64,000 nucleotides of DNA, taken from the NCBI GenBank assembly GCA_016793805.1, contig JAEUIZ010000041.1:1-64000 (forward strand), read 5' to 3'. Shown in pieces: positions 26,996 to 35,785 of the stretch (its first letter is position 1; every line of letters begins with the position of its first letter). The notes under the pieces were generated by a model that was not told the DNA's origin, ran no database searches, and saw only the letters and a list, made by a program, of their open reading frames with translations. The stretch comes from Phycisphaerae bacterium (GTDB lineage Bacteria > Planctomycetota > Phycisphaerae > Phycisphaerales > UBA1924). A program made the translations under genes and the position numbers.

Positions 26996-28198
26996 GAGCG
27001 CCCGCGCGACCAGGGGCGCCACGAGCACGATCCCGACGCCGGGCACGAGCCACCAGGTCTCGCGCGCCAGAAAGCCCAGCGCCAGGCACGGCGACGCCGC
27101 GACCACCGCGCCGAGCCACGCGAGGCGCGCAACGCGCGGCGGGACCGCCCATCGTCCGCGCGGCACGACGCAGACCCAGACATACGCCGGGAACGCCAGC
27201 CCGTACGCCGACATGAACGCGCGGTACGCGATCTCGCCGCTGCCCAGGCGCGAGGCGTCGGCGACGGATTGCATGGGCTCGACGGTCGCGCCAAGGGCGA
27301 GAGCGCCGACGATCGCGGCGACGAAGAGCGCGCACGCCGCGGCGCATCCGGCCGGCGCGACGCCCTCGGGTGCCGGATGCCGGGCGAGTTCGCGGAGGTG
27401 CACGCCCGCGGTGTAGACGCTCTGCACCAGGAGATGCGCCGAGAGCACGAGCGGCAGGGACCGCGGCGAAACGCCCGCCTCGCCGAGGAACGCGCCGCGG
27501 TACAGCAGCGTGAGGACGATCATGGCGAGGAAGAGCACGCCGAACCCGATGCCAAAGGCGGCGCGCGCCCCGCCGGGCGAGAGTTCGCGTCGCGCGCGGT
27601 GGAAGGTCAGGTCGAGATAGGGGCAGAGCCCGAAGCCCAGGACGCAGACGGCCGCGAGCGGGATCGCGTGCCCCTCGGGGAGCGCGCCGCGCGCCGGGTG
27701 CAAGGCGTCATCGGGGAGCCACGCGGGCACGAGCAGCGCCGCCGAGGCGATGGCGACGATCCAGAGCGCGAGCCCCGCACGCCGCTGCGTGGCGGGCGTG
27801 GCGAGCGCGAAGAAGGTCGTCGCGGTGAACGCGGCCAGCGCGACGCCGACCGCGGGCAGCGTGACACCCCACCACGACCGAGCGAGCCACGCGAGGAAGA
27901 ACGCGTGGAAGAGAATCGTGACGATCGAGAAGAGCCGCGTCGCGGTCGCGTGCTCGAGGAGGAGTCGCTCGGAGGCGTGGGCGTCGCGGAGCACCCAGCC
28001 CATGGCCGCGGCCCCGAGCACGTTGGGCGCGGCAAAGACGAGGAAGCCGGCGAGCCCGAAGTCGCGCACCAGGAGCACCGGCAGGAACATCCCGATGCAC
28101 CACGTCCACGAGCACGCGAGATAGGCGGCCCATGACGCGACCGCGCCCGCCGAGGCGCCGATCCCGCCGGCGGCTGGCGCGGCTCCTGGCTCGGGCAC
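26981..28198 (-). CDS. Polytopic membrane protein of unknown function
   Basis: About 405 residues if the GTG at 28198 is the start; a longer frame to 28273 would run into the upstream gene. I count roughly ten to eleven hydrophobic helices (for example SWTWCIGMFLPVLLV, LFSIVTILFHAFFLAWL, AAVCVLGFGLCPYLDL, FGIGFGVLFLAMIVLTLLY). The segment LGFGLCPYLDLTFHRAR is the most conserved-looking element. No transporter or enzyme family is recognised with confidence. It is co-oriented with and 9 bp downstream of the hotdog-fold gene. The start codon is uncertain. Confidence 0.6.
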   Translation of the reverse strand: MPEPGAAPAAGGIGASAGAVASWAAYLACSWTWCIGMFLPVLLVRDFGLAGFLVFAAPNVLGAAAMGWVLRDAHASERLLLEHATATRLFSIVTILFHAFFLAWLARSWWGVTLPAVGVALAAFTATTFFALATPATQRRAGLALWIVAIASAALLVPAWLPDDALHPARGALPEGHAIPLAAVCVLGFGLCPYLDLTFHRARRELSPGGARAAFGIGFGVLFLAMIVLTLLYRGAFLGEAGVSPRSLPLVLSAHLLVQSVYTAGVHLRELARHPAPEGVAPAGCAAACALFVAAIVGALALGATVEPMQSVADASRLGSGEIAYRAFMSAYGLAFPAYVWVCVVPRGRWAVPPRVARLAWLGAVVAASPCLALGFLARETWWLVPGVGIVLVAPLVARALSSRW

Positions 28199-28206
28199 GC
28201 CCCGGC

Positions 28207-28782
28207 TCAACGGATCCGCCGGCCCTTCTTCTGCTGGTGGGCCTTGGGCGTGGCGTGGAAGGTGGCGACGCACTTGCCGACGCGACGCTCCTTGTCGCCG
28301 CGCTTGCCGATGCCCTGCACGATGTCGAGGTCAACGGTGATGTTGAACTCCCCGCCCTGGGTGATCAGGGCCTTGAGGTCGTCCTTGGGCAGCACTCGGT
28401 ACAGCGCCGGCCCGTGGCACGGGCGGAGGAACTTGTACTCGAGCGACTTGCAGACCACCGTGTAGTCGCCCCCGCACGCGGCAAAGACGTACATCCCGCC
28501 CGCCACCTCGCTGTTGGCCAGCAGGGCCGCGCCCGCCATGGCGTTGTACCAGTTGCGGTTGAATCGGCTGAAGGGCAGCACCGCGGAGAACGTCTGCGGA
28601 TCGACGCGCTTGATCCGGATCCCGCTGCGGAAGGTGTAGGGCATCCAGATGAGCGAGCAGACGCGGTGCCAGAAGTTGTTGCGCGAGGAGAGGCGGCTGA
28701 CAAAGGTATCAGCGCGGTCAAAGAACGTCCGCCGACGCTGGCGCGGCGTGATCGCGGGCGGGCTGGATGGCGTGGTCGTCAT
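28207..28782 (-). CDS. DUF4442-like hotdog-fold protein (thioesterase superfamily)
   Basis: A 191-residue protein. The core FNRNWYNAMAGAALLANSEVAGGMYVF with YKFLRPCHGPALYRV has the pattern of DUF4442/PaaI-like hotdog proteins, which often act as acyl-CoA thioesterases. The N-terminal 30 residues are basic and the C-terminus ends in a Lys/Arg-rich tail (KAHQQKKGRRIR). The ATG is at 28782. It is followed closely by the membrane-protein gene. The enzymatic activity is inferred from fold only. Confidence 0.65.
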   Translation of the reverse strand: MTTTPSSPPAITPRQRRRTFFDRADTFVSRLSSRNNFWHRVCSLIWMPYTFRSGIRIKRVDPQTFSAVLPFSRFNRNWYNAMAGAALLANSEVAGGMYVFAACGGDYTVVCKSLEYKFLRPCHGPALYRVLPKDDLKALITQGGEFNITVDLDIVQGIGKRGDKERRVGKCVATFHATPKAHQQKKGRRIR

Positions 28783-28869
28783 GCCGGGGCCCCTTCGTCC
28801 GATGATAGGTCCGCGCCGGTCCGGACCGGCGGCCTCGACCGAGCCGTCCGCACGCCGCCGACTCGGCGG

Positions 28870-28875
28870 TAGACT
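28870..28875 (+). promoter_or_regulatory. Putative -10 element, leaderless layout
   Basis: TAGACT ends 6 nt before the GTG at 28882 and no Shine-Dalgarno is present. The same hexamer precedes 13048, 29897 and 52310. Transcription would begin at or next to the start codon. Confidence 0.4.
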
Positions 28876-28881
28876 CGGGAC

Positions 28882-29841
28882 GTGTCCGACGCCCGGCTCT
28901 GCGTTCTCGGCTCGATCATCATGGACCACGTGGTCCGCGCGCCGCGCTTGCCAGCGCCGGGCGAGACCATTCTCGGCGGGCCGCGGTCGCTCTTTCCCGG
29001 CGGCAAGGGCGCGAACCAGGCGGTGGGCGCGGCGCGGCTCGGGGCCGCGGTCTCGATGCTCGGTGCGGTCGGCGACGACGAGGCCGGTCGCACGCTGCTG
29101 GCCGAGTTGGCCGCGGGCGGGGTTGACGCGGGCGCGGTGCGCGTCGAGCCAGGCGAGCCCACGGGCGCGGCGATCATCACCGTCGCCGACGGCGGGCAGA
29201 ACACGATCGTGGTCATGCCCGGGGCCAACGCGCGCGTCACGCCCGAGGCGGTCCGCGGCGCGCGGGGGATCATCGCCCAGGCCGACATGCTGCTCGTGCA
29301 GTTGGAACTCCCGGTGGCGACGGCCGTGGCCGCGGTGGCGGTCGCGGACGAGGTGGGCACGCCCGTGCTGCTCAACGCCGCGCCGGGCATGACGCTCCCG
29401 ATGGAACTGATCTCGCGCGTCGAGACGATCGTGGTCAACGAGGTCGAGGCGGGGATCGTGCTGGGGCTGGGCCGCGCCATCGCCGACGACGAGATCGACC
29501 TCGCGCTCGATCGCCTCCTCTCGCTCGGCCCGACGACGGCGGTGATCACGCTCGGCGAGCACGGGGCGGCGCTCCGGCACGACAAGGAGCCCGCGGCCCG
29601 CGTGCCCGCGTGCCAGGTCGCCGCCGTGGATGCCGTCGGCGCGGGCGACGCGTTCACCGCGGCGCTGGCGGTGCGGCTGGCCGAGCACCGCGCGGGTGCT
29701 CGCGTCGATCATCTCGCCGTGCTCGACGCGGTCTGCTGGGGGTGCGCGGCGGGAGCGCTCGCGACAACCACGCCCGGCGCGATGCCGAGCCTGCCCGGGC
29801 GGGCCGCGGTCGCAGGCCTGCTCCGCTCCCAGCCGGGATAG
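28882..29841 (+). CDS. rbsK: Ribokinase-family sugar kinase
   Basis: A 319-residue PfkB-family kinase, probably ribokinase (ATP + ribose to ribose 5-phosphate). Motifs are GSIIMDHVVRAPRLPAPGET, the N-terminal signature GGKGANQAVGAARLGA, the oxyanion/catalytic signature DAVGAGDAFTAALA near residue 250, and VVNEVEAGIVLG. It starts with GTG and lacks a Shine-Dalgarno. The exact sugar cannot be read from sequence, but the PGGKGANQA block favours ribokinase over fructokinase. It is divergent from the DUF4442 gene and followed by an ABC permease. Confidence 0.85.
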   Translation: MSDARLCVLGSIIMDHVVRAPRLPAPGETILGGPRSLFPGGKGANQAVGAARLGAAVSMLGAVGDDEAGRTLLAELAAGGVDAGAVRVEPGEPTGAAIITVADGGQNTIVVMPGANARVTPEAVRGARGIIAQADMLLVQLELPVATAVAAVAVADEVGTPVLLNAAPGMTLPMELISRVETIVVNEVEAGIVLGLGRAIADDEIDLALDRLLSLGPTTAVITLGEHGAALRHDKEPAARVPACQVAAVDAVGAGDAFTAALAVRLAEHRAGARVDHLAVLDAVCWGCAAGALATTTPGAMPSLPGRAAVAGLLRSQPG

Positions 29842-29883
29842 CACGACACGCGCACGGCTCGTGCCACGCCTGCGCCGTCGCGA

Positions 29884-29889
29884 TAGACT
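29884..29889 (+). promoter_or_regulatory. Putative -10 element, leaderless layout
   Basis: TAGACT ends 7 nt before the ATG at 29897, with no Shine-Dalgarno between. A convincing -35 was not found. Confidence 0.4.
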
Positions 29890-29896
29890 CGGCACC

Positions 29897-31606
29897 ATGC
29901 GCCCGCGGTCCTGGCACACGACGCTGAACCTCTCGCTCATCGCGGTCCTCGCGCTGGCGCTCCTCTACCCCATCGCGCTGACGATCCGCGGGGGGTTCGC
30001 GGCGGATGTCGCCACCGGCTCGGGCTTCACGCTCTCGCACGTCGCGCTCATCTTCCAGGACCCCGTCACGCGCTGCGAACTCCTGAACTCCGCCCTCGTC
30101 GCCACGCTCACCACCGCGCTCACCATCCTCATCGCGCTCCCGCTGGCGCTCATCTCGGCCCGGCATCGCTTCCCGCTCAAGGGCCTGCTCAACGCGATCA
30201 TCCTCGTCCCGCTCATCCTGCCCCCCTTTGTCGGCGCGATCGGTGCCCGCGCCATCCTCGGGCACAAGGGCATGCTCAACGCCCTGCTCGGGACCGACTG
30301 GGACATCCTCGGCAGCGCCAAACTCGTTGGCGTCGTCGTCCTCCAGGCTCTCTCGCTCTACCCCATCATCTACCTCAACGCCTCGGCGGCCCTGGCGAAC
30401 CTCGACCCCGCGCTCGACGAGGCCGCGCAGAACCTCGGCGCCGGGCCCGTCCGCCGGCTCTTCCGCATCACGCTCCCGCTCATCCGCTCGGGGGTCTTCG
30501 CCGGGGCCACGATCGTCTTTATCTGGTCGTTCACCGAACTGGGCACCCCGCTCATGTTCGATTACTACGCCGTGCTGCCGGTGCGGATCTTCAACGGGCT
30601 CAAGGAGGTCTCCAACTCGGCCCAGCCCTACGCCGCCACCGTGGTGTTGCTCGCGGCCGCGGTGCTGTTCTATGTCGTCGGCAAGCGGCTCTTCGCGGGG
30701 CGGGCCTATCCGATGTACGCCAAGGCCTCGCGGGCCGCGACGGAGCACCCGCTGACGGGCGCGGCGGGCTGGGGCGCCACGGCCCTCTTTGCCGCGGTCT
30801 CGTTCCTCGCCATCCTCCCGCACCTGGGCGTGGTCCTCACGTCGATCAGCGCCACGGGGCAGTGGTACGAGACGGTCCTGCCCTCGGCCTTCACCGCCGA
30901 CCACTACCGCCAGGCCCTCGGCGCGCCCGACGCCTTTCGCGCGATCGTCAACAGCCTGAAGTACGCCTCCGCCGCCGTGCTTGTCGATATCGTCCTGGGC
31001 ATCGCGATCGCGTACCTGCTGGTGCGGGGCAAGGGCCGGGGCAAGCCCGTGCTCGACGCGCTCTGCATGCTCCCGCTCGCGGTCCCGGGCCTGGTGCTCG
31101 CGTTCGGGTACGTCGCGGTCAGCCAGCGCTGGCCCATGGGCCGCACCGGGCCGCTGGGCGACATGATCCTCGGCGCAGACCCGAACCCGATCCCGCTGCT
31201 GGTCATCGCCTACGCCGTGCGACGCCTGCCCTACATCGTCCGCTCGACCGTCGCGGGCCTCGAGCAGACCTCGGGCGAACTCGAGGAGGCGGCGGCCAAC
31301 CTCGGCGCCTCGCGCTGGACCACCATCCGCCGCGTCACCGTCCCGCTCATCCTCGCCAACCTCATCGCGGGCTCGCTCCTGGTCTTCAGTTTCTCGATGC
31401 TCGAGGTCAGCGACTCACTCATCCTCGCGCAGCAGGCCCGGCACTACCCAGTCACGCGGGCGATCCTCTCGTTCATGGAGCGGCTCCGCGACGGGCCGAA
31501 CATCGCCAGCGCCATGGGCGTGTGGGGGATGGCCCTGCTCGCTGTCACGCTCGTCGGCGCCTCGGCCATGATCGGGAAGAAACTCGGGTCCATCTTCCGA
31601 GCCTGA
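29897..31606 (+). CDS. ABC transporter permease, fused two-module (Fe3+/FbpB-like)
   Basis: A 569-residue protein with two copies of the binding-protein-dependent permease domain. Each has an EAA loop: ALDEAAQNLGAGPVRRLFRI near 180 and ELEEAAANLGASRWTTIRRV near 465. About twelve membrane helices are visible. This double-permease form is typical of ferric-iron or sulfate/thiosulfate-like importers (FbpB type). No ATPase or substrate-binding protein gene is next to it in the window, so its partners are elsewhere and the substrate is uncertain. The ATG follows a TAGACT box at 7 nt. Confidence 0.88.
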   Translation: MRPRSWHTTLNLSLIAVLALALLYPIALTIRGGFAADVATGSGFTLSHVALIFQDPVTRCELLNSALVATLTTALTILIALPLALISARHRFPLKGLLNAIILVPLILPPFVGAIGARAILGHKGMLNALLGTDWDILGSAKLVGVVVLQALSLYPIIYLNASAALANLDPALDEAAQNLGAGPVRRLFRITLPLIRSGVFAGATIVFIWSFTELGTPLMFDYYAVLPVRIFNGLKEVSNSAQPYAATVVLLAAAVLFYVVGKRLFAGRAYPMYAKASRAATEHPLTGAAGWGATALFAAVSFLAILPHLGVVLTSISATGQWYETVLPSAFTADHYRQALGAPDAFRAIVNSLKYASAAVLVDIVLGIAIAYLLVRGKGRGKPVLDALCMLPLAVPGLVLAFGYVAVSQRWPMGRTGPLGDMILGADPNPIPLLVIAYAVRRLPYIVRSTVAGLEQTSGELEEAAANLGASRWTTIRRVTVPLILANLIAGSLLVFSFSMLEVSDSLILAQQARHYPVTRAILSFMERLRDGPNIASAMGVWGMALLAVTLVGASAMIGKKLGSIFRA

Positions 31607-31654
31607 ATCGCCCTGGTTCTCGTACCCGCGCTGCCCGTTGCAACGCCCCGATCC

Positions 31655-32698
31655 TCACGCGGGCCGTGTGCCCCGCCGCTCCGCTCGCTGCGATTGCAAC
31701 CTCCAACTCGACCCGCAATCGGGGCACGCCACGCACCCGTCGGCCGCGGGCGCGAGGTCATCAAGGCTCCGCGCGCACGAGGGGCACCAGCCGTGGGCAA
31801 CCATCACGTCCGCGATCCGCCGGGGCGACGCGCTCGCGTCGCTGAGAACGACGAGCGCGCCGGCGATCGCGCCCAGGCCGACCCCGCCCGCGAGCGCGAG
31901 GAATCGCTCCCACGCGGAGCCGGTGTTCTCCGCGAGGATCAGCCCGCCCGCCATCAGGACCATCGCCAGCAGCAACCCCAAGACCCATCGCCAGAGCGCT
32001 GCGATCGAGCGGAGGTCGGCGAGCAGCGCCCGCCGCGCGTCCTCGGGGATCGCTGCGACTCGCTCGGGGAGCGCCACACGAAGCCGCGTGTCCACGACGG
32101 TCGTGAATCGGCCTCGATCATCGGGCGTGATCCGCTGACGCTTCGACGACGCCAGCCCCAGGCACGCGACAAGCCACGAGCGGGGGCGCTGGAACGCCGT
32201 TCCGTCCGCGTGCTGCCCCCAGTGGGGAGCGGTGACGCGTTCGGCCCGCCACGCCGCCCCGCACTCGGGGCAGACGAGGCACCCGTCCCCGGCCGCGGGA
32301 ACCGACTCCAGGTCGTACCCGCACCCGCCACAGTACCCCTCGGCCACGGCGGTCCCCGCGATGGCGCCAGAGAGCCGGCGCCGCGCCAACACTCGGCCCA
32401 GCGCCATCATCGCCACCAGCCCGCCCCAGAACCAGAGCATCCGCGCCGTCGATCCCCGGCCTCCGACCGCCGTGAGCACGCCAAACCCGGCAAGCCAGAT
32501 CAGGAACGCCAGCCCGGAGACCGCGCACCCGCTCCACGACCACTGCTGCTGCTCGACCTGGATCCCGCGCTTGAGGCGACTGGCCAAGGCCGCGCGGGCC
32601 TCCTCCGCGCCGGCGTCGCTCTCGCGCACCGCCCGGACGGAGATCGGCGTGAAGGGCCGCCCGCGATCGTCCCGTTGGTTCGATGCCGCGCTGCTCAC
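31655..32698 (-). CDS. Membrane protein with two zinc-ribbon motifs
   Basis: About 347 residues from the GTG at 32698 (the start is uncertain; a frame extending to 32764 would overlap the divergent SMR gene's start region). Two pairs of hydrophobic helices are visible (about 65-115 and 235-290). Each is followed by a zinc-ribbon-like block: CGGCGYDLESVPAAGDGC with CPECG, and CPSCARSLDDLAPAADGC with CPDCG. Repetition of helix pair plus ribbon suggests an internal duplication. Such CxxCxYDL ribbons are common in planctomycete membrane proteins; the function is unknown. Confidence 0.65.
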   Translation of the reverse strand: MSSAASNQRDDRGRPFTPISVRAVRESDAGAEEARAALASRLKRGIQVEQQQWSWSGCAVSGLAFLIWLAGFGVLTAVGGRGSTARMLWFWGGLVAMMALGRVLARRRLSGAIAGTAVAEGYCGGCGYDLESVPAAGDGCLVCPECGAAWRAERVTAPHWGQHADGTAFQRPRSWLVACLGLASSKRQRITPDDRGRFTTVVDTRLRVALPERVAAIPEDARRALLADLRSIAALWRWVLGLLLAMVLMAGGLILAENTGSAWERFLALAGGVGLGAIAGALVVLSDASASPRRIADVMVAHGWCPSCARSLDDLAPAADGCVACPDCGSSWRLQSQRAERRGTRPA

Positions 32699-32765
32699 GC
32701 GACCAGCATACGCCGCGGCCTTATCCTCTCGGCGCGTCCGAGCCGCCAGCACACGGGAGCACACG

Positions 32766-33116
32766 ATGACGTACGCCTATCTCGCGCTTGCCATCGCCTG
32801 CGAGGCCGGATGGGCCGTGGGCATGAAAGCCTCGCACGGGCTGTCCCGTCCGCTGCCCACGGCCATCACCGCCGTCCTCTACGTCCTCAGCCTCGTCTTC
32901 CTCGCGCTGGCGACCCGCCGGCTGGATCTGGGCACGACCTACGCCGTCTGGGCCGGCTTGGGCACGGTGCTGATCGCCGTCGCCGGGGTCGTCGTGTTCC
33001 ACGAGTCGCTCTCGCCCGTGAAGGTCGCCTCGATCGCGCTCGTGGTCGCGGGCGTCGTCGGGCTCCAACTCTCCTCGCCCCACGCCGCGCCGCCCGCCCC
33101 CGCCGCTACTCCTTGA
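32766..33116 (+). CDS. SMR-family efflux protein (SugE/Gdx-like)
   Basis: A 116-residue, four-helix small multidrug resistance protein. Glu13 in AIACEAGWAVGMKAS is the conserved proton/substrate-coupling residue. TTYAVWAGLGTVLIAVAG is the SugE/Gdx form rather than the EmrE form, so guanidinium export is the most likely role by family knowledge. The C-terminus has a short Ala/Pro tail. The last 11 bp overlap the convergent amidohydrolase gene. Confidence 0.85.
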   Translation: MTYAYLALAIACEAGWAVGMKASHGLSRPLPTAITAVLYVLSLVFLALATRRLDLGTTYAVWAGLGTVLIAVAGVVVFHESLSPVKVASIALVVAGVVGLQLSSPHAAPPAPAATP

Positions 33117-34305
33117 GCGCCAGCCCGCACATCAGTTCCACGCCGATCGGGATCGCGTCGTCGTTGAAGTCAAAGTCCGGCTGGTGCAGCGCCGGGAACC
33201 GCGCCGCTCCCTGCGGCCGAAGCCCCAGGAAGAAAAAGCACGACGGGACGTGCCGCCCGTAGTACGCGAAGTCCTCGCCGCCCATCGTCGGATGCTCGGT
33301 CCGCAGCACGCGCTCGGCCCCCAGCGCCCCCCGTGCCACCGCCAGGAACCGCTCCGTCTCGTCCGCGTCGTTGCTCACCACCGGGTACCCCTCGAGGTAC
33401 TGGATCTCGGCCCGGCATCCGTGCGCCGCCGCCGTTCCTTCGACGACCTCGTGGAACCGCTCGCGCGCCGTCTGCCGAAGCGCGGGCGTGAGCGTGCGGA
33501 TCGTCCCGACCAGCCGCGCCACGTCCGGGATGATGTTGTTCGCCGTCCCCGCCAGGAACTGGCCGACGGTGCAGACCATCGCCTCGTACGGCGCGACCGC
33601 CCGCGACGCCAGCGTCTGCAGCGATGCCACGATCGCCGAGCCCGCGACGATCGGATCGCGGCAGAGGTGCGGGTACGCCGCGTGCCCCCCGCGTCCGCGA
33701 ACGTCCACGATGAAGTCGTCGGTCGCGGCCATCAGCGGCCCGGGCCGTGTCGAGACCGACCCCAACTCCACGCTCGGCCATCCGTGCAAGCCGTACACCC
33801 TCGCCACGGGCACGCCAATGCCCCCGCCCGCCTCGCCGCGCAGCACGCCCGCGTCGCACATCTTCTCCGCCCCGCCCCCGTCCTCTTCCGCGGGCTGGAA
33901 GATGAACGTGACCGGATTCGACCGGCGCGAGACCTTCGAGAGCACCCGCGCCGCGCCCAGCAGGATCGTCGTGTGCCCGTCGTGCCCGCACGCGTGCATT
34001 ACCCCCGGGCATGCCGAGGCGTATGGCTTGCCCGTGGCCTCCTCGATCGGGAGCGCGTCCATGTCCGCCCGCAACGCCACGGCCTCGCTCTTCCCGGGCT
34101 CCGTCGCCGGCAGGTACGCCACCACGCCGTGACCGCCCCCGAATCCCGTCCGCGTGGCGAGCCCCAACTTCCCGAGTTGCTCGGCCACGAACCCCGCCGT
34201 CCACCGTTCCTGGTTCGACAGTTCCGGGTGCCGGTGCAACTCGTGCCGGACCTGCACCAGCCCCGGCGTCTCGGCGCGAATGATCGAACGAAGGCGATCG
34301 GTCAT
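33106..34305 (-). CDS. M20D-family amidohydrolase (N-acyl amino acid hydrolase-like)
   Basis: A 399-residue metallo-aminoacylase-like enzyme. Metal-binding motifs are MHACGHDGHTT, QPAEEDGGGA (catalytic and ligand Glu), GLHGWP, and HPTMGGEDF near the C-terminus. ALRADMDALPIEE is the usual second block. The family removes acyl groups from amino acids or hippurate/IAA-conjugate-like amides; the substrate is not defined. There is no signal peptide. The start ATG at 34305 was chosen because it gives the family-typical N-terminus ending in RHELHRHPELS. Confidence 0.9.
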   Translation of the reverse strand: MTDRLRSIIRAETPGLVQVRHELHRHPELSNQERWTAGFVAEQLGKLGLATRTGFGGGHGVVAYLPATEPGKSEAVALRADMDALPIEEATGKPYASACPGVMHACGHDGHTTILLGAARVLSKVSRRSNPVTFIFQPAEEDGGGAEKMCDAGVLRGEAGGGIGVPVARVYGLHGWPSVELGSVSTRPGPLMAATDDFIVDVRGRGGHAAYPHLCRDPIVAGSAIVASLQTLASRAVAPYEAMVCTVGQFLAGTANNIIPDVARLVGTIRTLTPALRQTARERFHEVVEGTAAAHGCRAEIQYLEGYPVVSNDADETERFLAVARGALGAERVLRTEHPTMGGEDFAYYGRHVPSCFFFLGLRPQGAARFPALHQPDFDFNDDAIPIGVELMCGLALKE

Positions 34306-34340
34306 GATGAACAGGGTAGGCGAGCGCGCCGCCAGCCCCG

Positions 34341-34559
34341 CTACTTCGACGCCGGCGTGCGCCCGATCCCGCCGTACTCGTTCGACATCCCCGTGTGCCC
34401 CGCTCCCGCCCCCTTCGGCGGCGCGTGCATCAGCGGGTGCTTCATCGACTGCCAGATCAGCACGCACAGGAGCGCCAGCACCCCCAGCGGCGCGACGGCA
34501 AACAGCAGCACGCCGATCCGCTTGCCCCGCCCGTCCACGATCCGCGCCGCGTGCGTCAT
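34341..34559 (-). CDS. Small single-pass membrane protein
   Basis: A 72-residue protein with a basic N-terminus (MTHAARIVDGRGKR), one membrane helix (IGVLLFAVAPLGVLALLCVLIW in part) and a short Gly-rich tail. The ATG at 34559 is preferred over an upstream in-frame start. It lies between the amidohydrolase and SOD genes on the same strand; no function can be proposed. Confidence 0.5.
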   Translation of the reverse strand: MTHAARIVDGRGKRIGVLLFAVAPLGVLALLCVLIWQSMKHPLMHAPPKGAGAGHTGMSNEYGGIGRTPASK

Positions 34560-34642
34560 GCGCACAGCATAGCGCCGCGTCCCCTTCGCGTGTGCGTCTG
34601 CGGCACATGCCATCGCCGCACGGGCTGGGGCTCGTCCGCGGC

Positions 34643-35278
34643 CTACTTCGCCTTCGCGTACAGATCAGCCACCCGGGGCCAGTTCACCACGCCCCACCAC
34701 GCCGTCACGTAGTCCGGGCGGCGGTTCTGGTACTTCAGGTAGTACGCGTGCTCCCACACGTCCAGCCCGAGGATCGGCGTCCCCTCGCACCCCGCGATCC
34801 CCGACCCCATCAGCGGGTTGTCCTGGTTCGCCGTCGAGCAGATCTGCAACGCACCGTCCCGCCCGACGACCAGCCACGCCCACCCGGATCCAAACCGTCC
34901 CGCCGCGGCCTTGGCGAACTCCTCCTTGAAATGCTCGAACGTCCCCCAGCCCTTGGCGATCCCCTCCGCCAGCGCACCCGTCGGCGCGCCCCCGCCGCCC
35001 TTGCCCGGCGGCGCCATCAGCGTCCAGAACAGGCTGTGGTTCACGTGCCCGCCCGCGTTGTTGCGCACCACGGTCCGCTTGTCCGCCGGAATGTCCCCCA
35101 GCGCCCGGATCACGTCCTCGGGCGACTTCTCCGCCCACGGCGTGCCCTCCAGCGCCTTGTTCGCGTTCGTCACGTACGCCTGGTGGTGCTTCCCGTGGTG
35201 GATCTGCATCGTCTGCGTGTCGATCACCGGCTCGAGGGCCTCGAACCCGTACGGCAGGGCTGGCAGTGTGAATGGCAT
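34643..35278 (-). CDS. sodA: Superoxide dismutase, Fe/Mn type
   Basis: A 211-residue Fe/Mn SOD. Metal ligands are His27 ([13 protein letters not shown]), the His of NHSLFW, and Asp/His of [22 protein letters not shown] and NQDNPL favour the manganese or cambialistic form. There is no signal peptide, so it is cytosolic. GAGGAGGAG precedes the ATG and is partly within a hairpin. Confidence 0.95.
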   Translation of the reverse strand: MPFTLPALPYGFEALEPVIDTQTMQIHHGKHHQAYVTNANKALEGTPWAEKSPEDVIRALGDIPADKRTVVRNNAGGHVNHSLFWTLMAPPGKGGGGAPTGALAEGIAKGWGTFEHFKEEFAKAAAGRFGSGWAWLVVGRDGALQICSTANQDNPLMGSGIAGCEGTPILGLDVWEHAYYLKYQNRRPDYVTAWWGVVNWPRVADLYAKAK

Positions 35279-35289
35279 CGTTGCTCCTC

Positions 35290-35306
35290 CTCGCCCCAGG
35301 GGCGAG
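35290..35306 (-). promoter_or_regulatory. Leader hairpin abutting the sod ribosome-binding site
   Basis: On the minus strand CTCGCCC / GGGCGAG forms a 7-bp stem (loop CTG) whose 3' arm ends in the AG that begins the Shine-Dalgarno AGGAGG. It could limit ribosome access. Confidence 0.4.
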
Positions 35307-35405
35307 TCTTGTGCTTATGGGACAACCCCGCAGGATAGGGCATCCGCGGGCGAGAAAATGGACAGTTTCTGAGGCTCCGTTCGATATCTGGCTGGACGAA
35401 GTCAC

Positions 35406-35433
35406 TTGCGAAACTCGGAAAACCTGGTATCTT
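35406..35433 (+). promoter_or_regulatory. Sigma-70-like promoter upstream of sigma factor gene
   Basis: TTGCGA (35406-35411), 16-bp spacer, TATCTT (35428-35433). The -10 matches that of the minus-strand promoter at 6907-6934. Confidence 0.5.
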
Positions 35434-35785
35434 GTGCTGCCGTCTCTCGCTCGCGAGATCGCGGGCGAGACTCTCAACACGGCCGTTGAGGGGCGGTTCG
35501 TGGGTACTCGGACGGCAATACGGAAAAGTGGGCAGGTTGTGCCGCCTCGATTGCCCGGCAACGAGGCCTGGAAGGCTTGTGTTAGTATAATGATCGGTAT
35601 CAGTACTAGTTACAGAGTCAGAACGAATCCAAATTGGCGAAACTGAACGGTCGGTGCGGCGTATTACTGAGTAAGGCCGATGGTTCCCTGGTGGGGACTT
35701 GGTCGGTAAGATGGGCAAAGTGGCCCGGTGTGGATAGATGGTGGGTGAGGCCCGAGTCAGTGACGGGCTCGGGACGGGAAGGACC

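Larger units (their letters stand above)
35279..35785. other. Long intergenic region, AT-richer than its surroundings
   Basis: 507 bp between divergent sod and a sigma-70 gene. It holds the sod leader hairpin, a plus-strand promoter (35406-35433), an 11-bp hairpin with tetraloop AGAT (35445-35455 with 35460-35470) right after it, and an isolated TATAAT (35586-35591) with no recognisable -35. A short open frame crosses it but has no ribosome-binding site or coding-like codon use. The implied sigma-factor leader is about 345 nt. Confidence 0.55.

Noticed and set aside
28199..28273. Longer N-terminus for the polytopic membrane protein
   Set aside because: Would overlap the end of the hotdog-fold gene by 66 bp with no better start; the GTG at 28198 is preferred though weak.
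35586..35591. Perfect TATAAT
   Set aside because: No -35 and no extended -10 TG; noted only within the intergenic entry.
35272..35646. A 124-codon frame in the sod/sigma intergenic region
   Set aside because: No ribosome site, codon use unlike coding genes, and it overlaps the sod start; treated as non-coding leader.
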